A stretch of DNA of 5,265 nt from CAYUYM01 sp964449305 (GTDB taxonomy: Bacteria; Bacteroidota; Ignavibacteria; SZUA-365; CAYQST01): assembly GCA_964449305.1 (NCBI GenBank), contig CAYUYM010000223.1, forward strand, positions 1 through 5,265, given 5' to 3'. Position numbers and translations under genes: made by a program. Of this stretch, positions 5,211-5,265 are shown piece by piece. The notes beneath the pieces were generated by a model. The model worked only from the letters and a program-made list of their open reading frames with translations, ran no database searches and had not been told where the DNA came from. The number at the start of each line of letters is the position of its first letter. The stretch's first letter is position 1.

Positions 5211-5265
5211 CTGTCAACTGTCAACTCGCAACGTCCCTCCTTTGTCAACTGTCAACTGTCAACTG
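5211..5265 (-). repeat. Inverted copy of the 7-bp array (TCAACTG), reaching the window end
   Basis: Directly after the stop at 5208 lie a partial unit CTG (5211-5213), one full unit TCAACTG (5214-5220) and a six-base partial unit (5221-5226). After an 18-base non-repeat spacer, three perfect units fill 5245-5265. TCAACTG is the reverse complement of CAGTTGA, so this array mirrors the one at 4660-4743. It probably continues past the right edge, so its true size is unknown. Confidence 0.9.

Larger units (their letters stand above)
4660..5265. other. Putative inserted cassette: four-helix-bundle gene between inverted repeat arrays
   Basis: The segment consists of a CAGTTGR array, the S23-type gene and an inverted TCAACTG array, and continues beyond the right edge. 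Three consecutive A-type units on the left pair perfectly over 21 bases with the three units at 5245-5265. Base composition drops: 29 of 60 bases are G or C at 5041-5100, against 40 of 60 at 4021-4080 in the neighbouring operon. Related proteins are known from intervening sequences of 23S rRNA, where a base-paired stem encloses the ORF. The resemblance suggests a transferable unit, but no transposase, target duplication or second boundary is visible. Confidence 0.35.

Overview
The window comes from a Gram-negative bacterium. Two consecutive genes encode small outer-membrane beta-barrels, one with a clear Sec signal peptide. The metabolic genes are GC-rich (40 of 60 bases at 4021-4080) and have good Shine-Dalgarno sites. 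A standalone S23-type four-helix-bundle gene flanked by 7-bp tandem repeats recalls genomes of the Bacteroidota/Chlorobi/Ignavibacteria side of the tree and some other environmental phyla. That placement is an impression, not a result.

Layout, all genes on the + strand: (1) 2-385, the C-terminal part of an outer-membrane barrel protein whose start lies outside the window. (2) 505-1038, a complete 177-residue exported barrel protein, closed by a strong rho-independent terminator at 1062-1097. (3) 1099-1359, a gene-free stretch with a candidate sigma70-like promoter (1108-1136) and a long, hairpin-rich leader. (4) 1360-4603, a compact three-gene operon: an acetyl-CoA-synthetase-type adenylating enzyme, a stand-alone acyl carrier protein, and a PLP enzyme closely resembling glycine C-acetyltransferase (KBL). 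It ends in a rho-independent terminator at 4630-4659. (5) 4660-5265, a lower-GC segment: twelve 7-bp repeats, a four-helix-bundle (S23/IVS-type) gene, and the same 7-bp repeat in inverted orientation running off the window end.

The most interesting biology is in parts 4 and 5. The operon brings together everything needed to activate a carboxylic acid, place it on a dedicated carrier protein (or CoA) and condense it with an amino acid by alpha-oxoamine synthase chemistry. No threonine dehydrogenase, the usual partner of KBL, is present. The parsimonious model is acid -> acyl-AMP -> acyl-ACP/CoA, then condensation with glycine to a 2-amino-3-keto acid; acyl length and acceptor are not fixed by the sequence. 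The S23 segment looks like a discrete inserted cassette. Its inverted repeat arrays could pair and enclose the gene, much as the stem of a 23S rRNA intervening sequence encloses the related ORF. Its first repeat starts at the base right after the operon terminator's T-run.
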